From: Carya illinoinensis
Lineage: Eukaryota > Streptophyta > Magnoliopsida > Fagales > Juglandaceae
Direction: 5' to 3'
NCBI RefSeq assembly: GCF_018687715.1
Contig: NC_056765.1
Location: forward strand, 13,985,001 to 14,049,000
DNA: 64,000 bases
Of the stretch, positions 21,041 through 32,889 are shown piece by piece. The notes under the pieces are model-generated. The model worked only from the letters and a program-made list of their open reading frames with translations. It was not told where the DNA came from and made no database searches. Made by a program: the position numbers and the translations under genes. Position 1 is the first letter of the stretch; every line of letters begins with the position of its first letter.

Positions 21041-21859
21041 TTGTGAAATTTGAATCTTGGTGGAGTAGTTGAGCGGGATCATTTGTGAAGATTTATTTTC
21101 AAGCTTAAACATAGAGCATGATTTTTGATGCATCATATTTTGTTGATATGTGGCTTAAAACACCGGGATGTTATGCTTATTGAGATGAAACTTGATAAAA
21201 TTTTTGTAGAACGAAAGGCAAATTTTGAAGGACATTTTGCACATGCTTATGCTTGTAGTGTTCCTTATTTACCATTCATTGATTTAACACTGGAGAAGTA
21301 AACTGCAGGACTACCGAGCCATGCCGAAAAAAAAAAAAGAAAAAGAAAAGAAAAAAGGATTTGAAAAGAAAAGAAGAGAAGAAAAGAAAAGAAAAGAGAG
21401 AGAATAGGAATAAAGGCAACTTAGTGAACTTCCCTAAGTAAAAAAGGCTAGAAACAGTTACCCAAGACTTTGGGGGTTGAGTGTCCAACCTTTAAAAACA
21501 GAGCTGGCATGAAAACTGCTAGACCCTTAGGCTTTGAGGTAGTTAGAATCAGCAATGATTAATCTTAAGGTTGAAAAATCCTATGACAAATCATGGCTAG
21601 TAATGAGGAACACACAACCGGTTTAGCTCCACACACACATTTGAGTTATGAGACATTTGCCTTAATTCTATGTGAAAGATTGTTGAGATAGTCTTGGTGG
21701 GTATAACCCTTAGGAGTTGAGTAGTAACGTGTCACTTTTGTGAGAATTCAGAATTGTGTTTGATTGTTTTTGTTTGAATTTCGATCTTTATGCAATATTC
21801 ATCTCAATTAATTTTCACTATTTTGCTCAAGGATTAGCAAAATGCTAGTTGGGGGGGTG
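20820..21859 (+). other. Athila B 3' noncoding region and polypurine tract
   Basis: No envelope-like frame is visible. The region holds CATTGAGGACTATG (shared with Athila A), an (AT)n run at about 21010-21036, a homopurine A/G tract at about 21325-21411 and a polypurine tract (AGTTGGGGGGGTG, 21847-21859) directly before the 3' LTR. A second G-run, TAGTTGGGGGGTAG, at 20975-20988 looks like an internal copy of that tract. Confidence 0.75.
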
Positions 21860-23114
21860 TGATTGAGCTGAATTTTTGCATTCTTAATGCTTTTAGAACC
21901 AATATATCTTAATTCTTTCATTACTTTATCATTGGTTTTATATGGAAAAATGAATAAATCAAAGTTGTGATTTTAATTGTTTAAAAACATGAATTTCTGC
22001 TCTAATTTTATCAATTGTTGATTAATATGGATTATGGTACATATCGCTCGAGCGGTGGCTTCTGGCCCCTCGAGCGAAGTCAGGCAGATTCAAACGCTCG
22101 ACTTCCGCTCGACAGTGGGCTCGAGCAAGTTGCGGGAAAAGAGATCGCTCGAGCGGAGGCATTTGGCCGCTCGAGCGAATTCAGGCAGAGTCGAACGCTC
22201 GATGTTCTCTCGACACTCCACTCGAGCAAATATCGTATTTTACAGATCAAGGTTTATTCTGCCGTCAGAGTATATATATGTTTTTTTACATCTTATGGCT
22301 GACCTTTGGCTTGGAAAACTCTGTTTTGATTAGAGAAACACTTAGAATTTATTTTTCCTTTGATTTTCGTTCAGATTCAGAGAGGAGGATTCATACAATC
22401 GATCATTCACGCAGCTACACAATTTCCACTGGATCATTCACTCACACAGCAGCAGATTGAAGAACTCCTTGAGGGGTCCAATTGCCACTACAGTTCAACC
22501 TCCTCCACCGCTTCGAATCTTCATCTCCATTCGATTAGCTTGATCTTTTCAATTCCCTACTTGCTATTTCATTTCAGTTTTAAGTTTCTGAATTATTTTG
22601 GAGAATTTTGATTTAGACGTTTGAGTAATTTATTTGTTATTCATTTAATTCATATTATTTATTTTTATCGTTTCATTAAGCTTTCATTTTAATAGTGATT
22701 ACAATTACGGTGGTTTAATTTGAGAATTTGTGGTTTGAATACAATGATGAACCCTAAAACATTGATTTTGGGGCTTTTCAATTTTCAGTGCATGTTTTGT
22801 CAATTACTTCCTAATTTAGTTTAATTCTTAATTTAGTTTTATTAATTTCTGAGTTTAATCTATCAGTCCTTTACATTCTAATCCGATAATCAAAATCTAA
22901 AAACATGAATCTAGTCCATGACTAGTACCATTTTCCATCCATTGCACATACCATCATTTTATTTTCTCTTTGTGAAGTTTTTCACCCTTTCCAACGAGTT
23001 TGATTTTTAAGTAACTTTTCCTGAGGAGACGATCTAAGAATTTATTCTTAATTATTACACGACATCCTCTTGCACTTGGGATAACTTTAGTGCTACTCAT
23101 TTTTGAGTGAGTCA
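21860..23114 (+). repeat. Athila B 3' LTR (1255 bp)
   Basis: Begins TGATTGAGCTG, ends GAGTGAGTCA; followed by the GAGTT target duplication and copia C sequence. Confidence 0.95.
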
Positions 23115-23900
23115 GAGTTCTTCGGCTTGGCATGTAGCATATTGGTCTTCTTGAGTAGGTCAAAAATATACTTTTGCTGTGAGAGAAATAGGCCATGGTC
23201 ATCCTGTAGGGCCTCAATGCCAAAAAAATAATGTAGTTGCCCAATATCTTTTAGGGCAAAATCTTGCTGAAGATTTGTGATGATTGAGTATAAAAGAGAT
23301 TTATGAGGCCCAGTTATGATGATGTCATCAACATATATAAATAAAAGAATGACAGCCTGTTTTGAACTAAAAATAAATAAGGAAGTATCGGCCTTAGAAG
23401 CTGTGAAGCCCATTTCTACCAACTTAGTGCTGAGTCTTGAGAACCAGGCCCGGGGTGCTTGTTTGAGCCCGTAAAGAGATTTTTGAAGGTGACAAACATA
23501 CTTAGGACATGATCGATTAGAGAATCCGGGAGGTTGGGTCATGTAAACGGTTTCTTGTTGGTTTCCATGTAAAAAGGCATTTTTGACATCTAGTTGTTGA
23601 ATAGGCCAATTTTGTGACACTGCAAAAGAGAGAAAAGTTCGAACGGTCATGGGTTTTACCACTGGACTAAAAGTATCATCATAATCAATACCAGGTAATT
23701 GGTGAAATCCTTTTGCAACGAGATGGGCTTTGTAGCGTTCAATGGACCCATCAGCTCGTTTCTTGATTCGATAGACCCACTTACAACCCACAAGGATTAT
23801 GTTGGGCTTTGGGGGGACTAGGACCCATGTGCCATTGTCAAGTAGGGACTGAAATTCCTCATTCATGGCTTGTCTACAATGTGGGCTTTTTGAGACAGAG
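23115..23900 (-). pseudogene. Copia C reverse transcriptase
   Basis: The frame from 23866 reads a copia RT: GCKWVYRIKK, YKAHLVAKGF, DYDDTFSPVV, QLDVKNAFLHG (motif A Asp), SLYGLKQAPRAW and the catalytic FIYVDDIIITG, then LKDIGQLHYFFGIE. Both catalytic motifs are intact and no stop occurs from 23866 to the Athila B junction. After MLHAKPKN the coding continues across the insertion at 13855. Confidence 0.92.
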
Positions 23901-25450
23901 GAGAATGAGGTGGGTTCAATTTCTTGGGTCTCGGTGAGTAAGGCCTACGAAGTGGGAGTCATATTGGTTGGGAGACGTCTGGGCTTGTGTATGTTATTTT
24001 TGGATCTTGTGGTCATGGGGTGGAAGTTCTAATTTACATGAAAGGGCTTGGGTTGGGTGTTTGGGCTTGAGTTAGGGCACGATTCAATTGATGGGGAAGG
24101 CGGTGGGTCTGATCAAAAAGAGAGAGCATTTGTCGAAGAGTTAGGCTGCGAAATACAGAGAGATGAGGGCAGTGTTGTGAGAGGTGTTTGAGAATCGGGA
24201 GAGGGAGGATTCATTTGTTGGAATGGAAAACGGGTTTCATCGAAGATTACGTGCCTAGAGATGAAGATTCAACCTGTTGATGGTTGGGGCTGTAGCCAAG
24301 AAAGACACAGAGATCAGAGCGGTAATCCATTTTGTGGGAGTTATAGGGACGAAGAAAGGGCGAGCAAGCGCACCCGAAGGTACGAAGGAAAGTATAGTCA
24401 AGAGTTTGTTTGAAGAGGAGCTTGAGTGGAGTTTTGTGTTGAATGACGGGAGAGGGAAGATGATTTATGAGATAGGTGGCGGTGGTGAAAGCATCATCCT
24501 AGTATTGGTGTGGGATAGATGTAGTGGCCATTAGGGTGAGGCCAGTCTCTACGATGTGGCGATGACGCCGCTCGACAGACCCATTTTGTTCGTGAGTGTG
24601 TGGGCAAGACAGACAATGAACGATGTCAAAGGTAAGAAGATGTGAAATTCGCCTCCAAAATCAGTTTGGACGCTTCTAATTTTGCAATCAAAATAGCGTT
24701 CAATTTGAAGTTGGAAATTGATGAAGGTATGTGTAACTTTTGATTTTGCATCAATAGGAAAAAGCCATATGAATTTAGAGAAATCATCGAGGATGCTTAA
24801 GTAATATTTATTGCCATGAATAGATTCAATGGGCGAGGGCCCCTATACATCCATAAAGAGTAACTCAAACAGGGTAGATGAAATAGAATTCGACAAATGA
24901 AAAGGTAATTTATGACTTTTCCCTAATTGAAAAGCATGACAAACTAGAAAACTTTTATTATTGGTGACTGATAGATGATGTTTTGAGAGGATTTCTTTCA
25001 CTGTGCGTAAAGCAGGGTGTCCGAGGCGTGCATGCCATTGTGGAACCGAAACTCTTTTGCCAATGTAAGAAGTTGGACTAGTGGAGGGAGGTGTGAGCGT
25101 ATGCAGAGGGTAAAAGCCATTTTTATTCGGTCCTTGGAGAAGGGTAGCGCCCGAGGATGGATCCTTAACATAGAAAAAGGAGTGGTGAAATTCAAAATAA
25201 ATGTTATTATTGTTTGTAAATTGAGAAACTGACAATAAGTTCTTTTTGATTCCAAGAGCATGTAAAATTTTGTTGAGAAAGAAAGATTTTGAAGTGGAAT
25301 AAAGAAGAGAAGAGCCAGTGTGAAGAATTGTCAAACCTTGTCCATTGCCGACTTGAATTTGATCAGGCCTGATGTAGGGGTCAGCATTGAGGGAGAGGTT
25401 ATTGAGATTTGAGGTAATGTGATTGGTGGCACCAGTGTCAGGGTACTGGT
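23901..25450 (-). pseudogene. Copia C protease, GAG-pre-integrase and integrase
   Basis: Protease is marked by YPDTGATNHIT (about 25412-25447) with intact DTG. GAG-pre-integrase reads QWHARLGHPALRTV (about 25050). Integrase has the first Asp in LFMDV followed by TAG at about 24843 (TGG context, GPSP next), QTDFGGEF (about 24642-24665) and HTHEQNGSVERRHRH with the third acidic residue (about 24590). Several more stops (TGG or CAG contexts) and shifts interrupt the 23900-24600 linker. The DDE triad is present, so integrase died by nonsense changes rather than active-site loss. Confidence 0.85.
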
Positions 25451-26473
25451 TTTGATCATATATGGGTGCAGGGGGAGGAGTTGTGTGGGATTAGGCTATG
25501 TTTGCTTGGGTGTTGGATGGGGAAGGAGATTGGTATTGTTGATCGAATATATACCAACAAGTCGTAGCTGTATGACCAATTTTGGAGCATATTTGACACG
25601 AAGGTCTGTTTAGGTGTGATGTTTGGTGAGGTGAGAAGTTTTGGAAGCCATGCCCCCTGCCTTTGGACCGATTCCTCTATGTGATGGTGAACCACGATGG
25701 CCTTGACCAGGGTAGGAGGTGGCAATATGAGTCAAGGGTAGGCTGAAATCATTGGAGGTATTTTGTTGGTTGAGACGACTTTAATAAGTGAGGAGGCAGC
25801 CATATAAGTCATCAAGGGAGATAGGATCAAGTCTAGTGGTAATAGAGGTGACAAGAGAATCATATGAGGAGGGCAGACCAACAAGGAGGTAGGAGGTGAT
25901 TTCTGAGGAGCTAAGGGGATGACTGATGGCAGAGAGAGTGTCTGAGAGTTGTTTGACTTTGGTGAAGTAATCGGTGATTGAGAGGGATGCCTTTTTGAGA
26001 GTAGATAGTTGGAAACGAATGCTGAGGATTCAGGCAGAGGAAGTGGAGGAGAATGTTTTCTCTAAGGCAAGCCAGACATCTGTTTTCTCTAAGGTGAGCC
26101 AGACATCTCTAGAGTTTGTAAGATCAACAACTTGGGTGAGAAGAGATTCGGTGAGGGAAGAGAGGAGGGCACTTAAAATGATTTGATCTTGTTGAGACTA
26201 GTGAATGTATGCAGGATTAGGGATATGTGTGGAGGAGGAAGGAATTGTGATGGGTGGGCAGGGAATGCACCCATCGAGGTAACCAAATAAATTTTGACCA
26301 CAAAGATATGGGATTAATTGTGCTCGCCAGAGAAGGTAGTTATTTTGGGTGAGTTTGATTGTGATGAAATGATGGAGTTGGGTGGGAAGAATAGAAAAAA
26401 CGAAGGAAGAAGAATTGCTGGAGGAAGAGGTGCTGGAAGAAGAAGTGCTGGTAGAGGAAATGTTGGAGGCCAT
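25451..26473 (-). pseudogene. Copia C gag
   Basis: The probable start is the ATG at 26473 (MASNISSTS, serine-rich), 26 bases inside the primer site. NNYLLWRAQLIPYLCGQNLFGYLDG is the gag core, followed by a tandem duplication in the DVWL region (26054-26107), and LVGLPSSYDSLV-like coding near 25880. A CCHC zinc knuckle (CQICSKIGHTATTC) is intact at about 25555-25600. The frame is broken by stops (for example near 26198 and 25780) and shifts. Confidence 0.82.
26054..26107. repeat. 27-bp tandem duplication in copia C gag
   Basis: TGTTTTCTCTAAGGCAAGCC... (26054-26080) is repeated with two changes at 26081-26107. It adds nine codons in frame to gag. Confidence 0.95.
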
Positions 26474-26498
26474 GGATGGGAGACGTATGTCTTTGTGA

Positions 26499-26513
26499 GG
26501 CTCTTGATACCAT
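26499..26513 (-). other. Primer binding site, copia C
   Basis: Minus strand TGGTATCAAGAGCC lies two bases inside the 5' LTR; it is the tRNA-Met type with one added A. Confidence 0.75.
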
Positions 26514-26515
26514 AA

Positions 26516-26811
26516 AGAATCAAACAATGATAGATGGAAGAAATGTTTTCCTCTATTAATTCAGGAGGATCACATGCTGTTTTATTTATAGATGTTTTTT
26601 GGATAAACCAATTCTATTACAAACATTTGAAAGTATTTGAATTTTACAAATAGTTTGTTAGTTCCTAGATTGGTTGCCGTGAACTTGATCTTTATCTTTA
26701 GCCTTGTTTTGAACTTGAGCTTTATCTGGTTGTCGAGATTTGGTTGTGGCACTATCTTGAGCTTTATCTATTGATTGAACTTTATCCAGTTGTTGAGGAT
26801 CAGTTGTGCCA
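26516..26811 (-). repeat. Copia C 5' LTR
   Basis: Aligns along its full 296 bp with 12812-13107. The first base is A instead of T, a single change in the terminal TG. Confidence 0.9.
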
Positions 26812-28966
26812 TTAAATGTATTTTATAAGAGCCATTGGGAGTGCTCTTAGGATCAGATCCATTATTTGTTACATGAGAAATTTTGGTGGCATATCCATTC
26901 ATGGAGACTATAGGTTCAAAACAGCATAGGGAGTAAATCAAGCCGTGATACATGCCACAAGTTGGATGAATTTATCATGATAGATGTTTAATTCTTGAAA
27001 TTCTAAGATTATATATGGATTTAGAACATGGGAACAAAATGAGTTTTGTACAATTTGATGAAATTTGGGGTCAATTTGTAAATAGTGAAAATTTTAAGCC
27101 AAGATGGCAATTTTGAGAAATTATAGGTTAGATTTGCAATTTCTAAGATTTTGAACGTAAAATTCTAACTCTAGTACTCATTTTATTTTAGAGAACAATG
27201 ATCTATAGTACTCAAAAAGTTTGTAAGTTAGCTTCTAAATTACTCTTGGATAATTTATTTATGATTCTTATATAAAGACCACATTCATATTGTAAATTTC
27301 ATTTTGATCATGAATTTATCATATGATACATCATGGAGCATTGGATACTTGCATACATGACATGTGTTATGTTGCTTTGGCACAAACATGAAAGAATACT
27401 CTGGTTAGCATGATGCATAAAAATGTAACTTTTGCATAAAGCTTGCTACATGTTACGAAATGAACACGTATCATGAAATATTTTGTCATAAAGCATAGCA
27501 TGAAAATCTTTTATCACAATCAATAGTAGGATGAGAGAATATCCTAGTAGAATTTTTTTGTCCACTCTAGAGTGAGTAAAAATGAAGTGGTAATCTCTAT
27601 GTTGACAAAGAGTTGTCAATGGGCTTTAAATAGATTATTTTTAAATTATACTAGAGTGAAGGCATATAAGGCACCTAATGTTGGTGGGTGTATATGTTAT
27701 GATGATGATATTGTGTTATGATGTTTAATGTCAATGCAGTGAGAAACGAGTCCGTAGATAATGTACTCTAAACATGAGTTGTACTACGATCACCGACAGG
27801 TACTCACAGTGTAAATGAGGAACTGTGATGATACCATATGTTAAGTTATGATGGCTCTAATAACAAGAATTATGTTCTTAAGAAAATGTGAATCAAAGCT
27901 CATTTTTTTAAAGATGTTAAGGAATTTGGATCGAATCACAAATACCGTTTTTCTGCATATCATGTTTATCATTAATCATACATATCTTATCTTTGTGCAA
28001 GTTGATTGTTTAACTTACTGAAATTTCAAGGAATCTCATTGTGGTAGTACCCTAACATTCGCTAGAATGATAGAGGTTGTGTTAGGACCAACTTTTGATG
28101 AACAGGATGGTGATGAGCTCCACTTGGCATTTTTTTTTTTTTCATGAACCTTGTTTATAATAAGGAGATCCTTATCTCTTAGATTATGTTTGACTTATGT
28201 CTTACTATTTGGACCTTTTTAAGTAAGACACTATCTATGGTTAAATTACATGTTGGGATATTTTAGTTTGTTCTGGCACAAAACGATTTAGTAGTCACAC
28301 TTTTTCTGTTGCAATTATTGTATACTGCTAGTTGTACTTTAAAATGCATTGCATAATATATGTCATGAATAGGGGTATGCAACTATGTGTTGCATGTCCC
28401 GGCACTTCAAGTCTTCGTTCCATCTCAAGTGGAGGTTGGGGGTGCCACACAACACAAGGTTACATGCTTTGTTCATGATAGTTAATAATGCAATGCACCT
28501 AGTGTGATTATAACAATATGTAGTAAAGGCAACAAATAATCATTTTTTTTTCTCTTTTTGAACTACATACATTGAACCAGAATACTAATCCTAAAATATC
28601 CTTACGTTCCATTCATATACGCATATACGCATACTCAAAAGTAGTATCATTAATCCCACCAGTCTTCAAACTAAATAAACATTGTACTGGATTTGAATGA
28701 GGCCAAATGAGCAAATGAAATGTCTACCTCACTTAAGCATAACGCATAATGCATGCAGAAAGAAAAAACCATTATTACTATTGAGTAGTGCCACATGCAT
28801 ATTAAGTGTCAGTCTCATTTTTTCAGCTTTTCATTTTTAATTCGAAACTTGAATTTTAAAATTTTCATAATTTTAATAACTCACACATTAGCACGTAATT
28901 ATTTTTAGATAACATGTTTTGTTACTATTATACATTATCATTATCATTATTATATAATGGGAAGTG
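26812..28966. other. AT-rich DNA, no gene seen
   Basis: No reading frame or RNA gene is convincing. GGTTGGGGGTGCCACAC near 28434-28450 resembles the G-rich end of some gypsy LTRs, but I find no matching copy. A T-run lies at 28130-28142 and purine/AT-rich tracts elsewhere. It may contain unrecognised LTR sequence of Athila A. Confidence 0.5.
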
Positions 28967-31397
28967 GCTCATGTGCATGGACTTGACAGACCTTAATAAG
29001 GCTCTCCAAAGGATAGTTTTCCTCTCTCGTGGATAAACTTGATTGTCGACGCTACCACAAGATACAAAATGCTAAGCTTCATGGATGTTTATTCATGATA
29101 CAATCATATCTAAATGGGACAAGCTGATCCAGAGAAGACGACCTTTATAATTGAAAGGGGATTATATTGCTACAAGGTCATACCTTTAGGCTTGAAAAAT
29201 GTGAGGGCAACATACTAGTAGAGACTGGTGAATAGGATGTTCAAATTTCAAATATGCCGAAATATGGAAGTTTATGTGGAGGATCTAGTGGTTAAAATTA
29301 TGGAGTTCAAGTAACACATGAAGGATCTGAGGGAAGCCTTCGGAGTGTTATGCCAGTACAGGATGAAGTTCAACCCGACGAAGTGCACATTTGGAGTACA
29401 AATGGGAAAATTTCTGGGGTCATGGTGTCAAAGAGAGGTATCAAGGCCAATCTTGAGAAGCTACAAGTGATCATTGAGATGAAGTTGCCCACGAATCTAA
29501 ATGAGGTGTAGAAGTTGGCAGGAAAGATAGGGGCCCTCAACAGATTTGTATCCCGATCAATAGATAGGTGTCTCCCATTCTTTCATGTCCTAAAGAAAGC
29601 CCAAGATTGGGACTCTAAATGTGAAGAAACCTTTGCACAATTGAATGAGTACTTGGCACATCGCCCATTACTCAGTTAGACCAAGCAAGGTTATCACTAT
29701 ATCTAGCCACGACCCCAGACGCTGTATCTTCCATGTTGGTAAGGGATGAAGGAAAGGAACAGAAGCTCATGTACTACCTAAGCAGCAATTTAAGGGAAGC
29801 TAAAACAAGATACCCAAAGATAGAACTGATCGCTTTCGCTATTGTGACAGTCGCACAACACTTGAGGCCCTATTTTCAGGCTAACCCCATAAAAGTCATT
29901 ATCTTGGCACCTTTCCAGAAGGTGCTACAAAGGGTCAACACCTCGGGTCGGTAGGTTAAGTGGTCCATTGAATTAATCGAATATGAGATTAATTATGTTC
30001 CTAAAACTACTATCAAGGGACAAGTCCTGGCTAACTTTGTAGCAGAATTCACAAAATTCCAAGAAGAAGTACCAAAAGCTCCTACTGGGAAGCCATGGAA
30101 GGTGTACATGGATGGATCATCTTGTCGAACAGGAGGTGGTGTTGAAGTGCACATGGTAACAAGCAACGGGGCTGAGATGAACCATGCAATATAGCTGAAC
30201 TTCAAAGTGACAAATAATGAAGCTGAATACAAGGCAATTTTTGCTGGGTTGGCCATAGCAAAAGTCTCAGGCAAAGAAGTCAAAATGAAGGCAGACTCGC
30301 AAGTTGTGTTCGGCCAAGTCACATGGCAGTATTTAGCAAAGGGAGACAAATTAATAAAGTACCTCCATCAGGTATAAGAAAGGTGCAATTGCCTTCAATA
30401 TTTTCAGATCGAGGGTATCCCTCCAACTGACAACTGGAAAGCCAATCGATTAGCATGAGCAGCTTTAGCAAAGTAGGAAGAAACTTAGCCGTGGGAGGTC
30501 AACATCGAGGCAGTTGACACACTCGCTATAGGTGCCAAAATCTTAAAGGTAGGACAAGACACACCAGAATGGGCAGATGACATAATCAGATATTTGGAGA
30601 CTAGAAACCTTCTCGTCTCCCGTGAGGAGGCAAGGAAGGTCAGGAGTAGACCTACCCAATTCACTATGATAGGCAAAATGTTACACAGGTGAGGGTTCTC
30701 AACACCATTGTTAAGATGCATCTTGAAAGAGGAAGCTGATTACGTCATGAAAGAGGTGCACAAAGCAGTATGTGGAAACCACTCGGGAGGGAGATCCCTC
30801 ACTACAAATATCATGAGAGTTTGTAAAAAGATGGGTCCAATGCCAACTACACGCACCAATCTCAAATAGTCCTCCTAAAGAACTAAAGTCGATAGCCTCC
30901 CCTTGGTCGATAGTCTTCCTAAAGAACAGTCCTTCTGCTTCTGCTCAATGGGTATAGACTTGGTCACGCCTATGCCCCTGAGCAAGGGGGCAATAAGTTC
31001 ATTATTGTTGCCATAGATTACTTTACCAAATAGGTAGAAGCAAAAGCAATGGCGATGATGATTGCCCAAAGCATTACTAGGTTTATGTGGAAAGCAATAA
31101 TATGTAGATTAAGGGATACCACATAGTATTATCTCTGACAATAGTAAATAATTTGATGCCAAGCATTACCACAGGTGGTGTGCCGAGCTTAGTATTAAGG
31201 TCCAATACTTGTCCCTGGGGCATCCGCAAGTGAATGGGTAAGTTAAAGCAACCAACAAGATCATTAATGTAGGAATATTAAAGAAGAAGGTAGCGAGAAG
31301 AATGGGACTTGGGTGGATGAACTCCTTGGAATCTTGTAGGTATAAAGGACAATGATGAAAACATCACTTGGCGAAACACCTTTCCCCTTGTACTAAA
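28967..31397 (+). pseudogene. Tat/Ogre-type Ty3/gypsy pol fragment
   Basis: RT begins near 28967 (MCMDLTDLNKA), then MLSFMDVYS (motif A Asp, about 29070), a YVED where YVDD is expected (about 29274) and GVQMGKFLG. The first RNase H region is at 29733-29950 (MYYLSSNLREAKTRYPKIE). A second, archaeal-like RNase H follows at 30106-30420 (VYMDGSS, NNEAEYKAIFAGL), and tandem RNase H domains are the mark of the Tat clade. Integrase is scattered over 30725-31397: HKAVCGNHSGG, SDNSK and HPQVNG-stop-VKATN, where Lys replaces the catalytic Glu; ETPFPLV ends it. It has many stops and frameshifts. Gag, LTRs and primer site are not seen. Confidence 0.85.
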
Positions 31398-32104
31398 TAG
31401 TGCTGCATGCACACACAACATTATGCACAATTTCAATAATTGACATAAGATTCTATGTGTAAAAATGCAAGTATATAAATATATCTATATATATAAAATA
31501 TTTTCCATTACTATTATTATCATTCTCATTGTATATTATATAATGGAAGCTTTCGAAGGAGGCCAAATGAGTAGGTGAATAGATTTTATTTTTATATTTA
31601 CCTCGCCAACTGTAACAAGCACTGTGCACTATATCTCGTCTTGATCTTGTGGTAGTTGTGAAAATAAGAAAAGAAAATGACCCTTGAGCGAGTCCTCTTC
31701 TTTTTGGCAAAAAAAAAAAAGAAAAACAGTATTCTTGATCTCGAGTAGGTGGTATTTAATTAGCCGGCCTGGTCGATATCATTTCCTTTCAGTTCGTATA
31801 TATATAGTAGTATCCTTAGCCGTCCGATGCGGTCGATATCATTTCTTTTAGTTTGTCTACCCCTGATCACAACGTCCGACGGCGAAGTGAGATTTTAGAT
31901 ACTCTTCAGTTTTGGACAACAATGTCCGACAAGTAATTACTTTTCTTTTCGGAGCAAATATATTCTTTTTTTTTTAATTTTTTTTTTAAATTTAGCAAAT
32001 TAATATATTCTGTTACGGTGGTGAGTTTAACTACTTTCAATTTGGTCAATATTGTAAAGAAAAATCCTATTTTCTCTCCAAAGTTTTTGTGCATCGAATG
32101 CATG

Positions 32105-32142
<38 letters not shown>

Positions 32143-32889
32143 GAATATCGTCTTGCTGAACAAGAATGTGTTGTATGTACAAGCTGCATTTGTTTCACCA
32201 TAAAAAAATTTTCGTAAATAATTTCTCTGATTTTTTGGTGTTTGAAAAACTGATCAGTAAATGAAAATTAAATAGTTTCAATCAATAAAAAAATCAAACA
32301 TTCTATTCTGCAAATTGGTTTTAGTTTAAAAATTCAGAAATCAATTTCTCACCGATTCCCTAGCTCGATCAATCGATCTCGGGTTTCCTTCCTCTTCCTA
32401 ATCTTCCTCCTCTTTCTTACCTTCTATAATTTATTTTTTGAAGCTATAATATATTTTGAGATCTGTAAATTTTTTTATTTTTATTTTTATTTTTATTTCC
32501 AACAGGTTTTAAGTTTTAAAATATTTTAATATGCTTTAAATTTTTTTGAAGCTAAAACATGCATGTTTTAGATTTTTTAGTTAATTTTCTACCAAATAGC
32601 TTGTCATGATATCTTGTCTTGTTTTACATATATGGATATCTTACATGTGGATATTGCTTGTTTTGTTACTTAAACACATTATTAATTTAACTATCTTGAT
32701 TTTCAAATTTTCACTCGATACTTTCGTTTTGTTGTTGTTTTTTTCTTTAATATTTCAATTCAATGTTTATTTTCAATTGTATATTCAAGAGAAAGAATGA
32801 AAAAAAAATTGGAAAAATGAAAAATGCCCAAAATGTTTTCTTGTAAATATACTTATTACACGTACATTAGTTTAAAAAAATATATCATG
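31398..32889. other. AT-rich spacer with small repeats
   Basis: No gene is recognised. A direct repeat of about 37 bp containing GGTCGATATCATTTC occurs at about 31761-31797 and 31818-31855. A (TA)n run lies at 32106-32131, and pyrimidine-rich CCTTCCTCTTCCTAATCTTC near 32388-32415 looks 5'-UTR-like. It could be the upstream part of the low-copy segment that follows. Confidence 0.5.

Larger units (their letters stand above)
13856..23114 (+). mobile_element. Athila-type Ty3/gypsy element B, full length
   Basis: Complete 9259-bp element: 5' LTR 13856-15161, tRNA-Asp primer site, gag-protease, RT-RNase H-integrase, 3' noncoding region, polypurine tract, 3' LTR 21860-23114. The LTRs start TGATTGAGC and end GAGTCA. 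The target duplication GAGTT is perfect (13851-13855 and 23115-23119). It lies within the RT region of copia C. I see no envelope-like reading frame between pol and the 3' LTR. Sixteen in-frame stops and about four indels make it non-autonomous. Confidence 0.95.
12812..26811 (-). mobile_element. Ty1/copia element C, split by Athila B
   Basis: Two LTRs of 296 bp (12812-13107 and 26516-26811) bound a minus-strand copia gag-pol. By eye I count about 12 substitutions between them (~4%). Removing Athila B (13856-23114) and one TSD leaves about 4.7 kb, normal for a complete copia. Order on the minus strand is LTR, primer site, gag, protease, integrase, RT, [Athila B], RNase H, LTR. Flanks TTAA (12808-12811 and 26812-26815) are a possible 4-bp remnant of a target duplication. 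Domain style suggests the Ale/Retrofit group (inference). Multiple stops and a frameshift make it inactive. Confidence 0.9.

Noticed and set aside
20820..21859. Possible envelope-like gene of Athila B
   Set aside because: No frame longer than about 70 codons and no transmembrane or signal pattern; purine-rich repeats instead.
26812..28966. 3' LTR of Athila A continuing after copia C
   Set aside because: I could find no stretch matching the presumed 5' LTR (6428-7479), so the assignment is unsupported.
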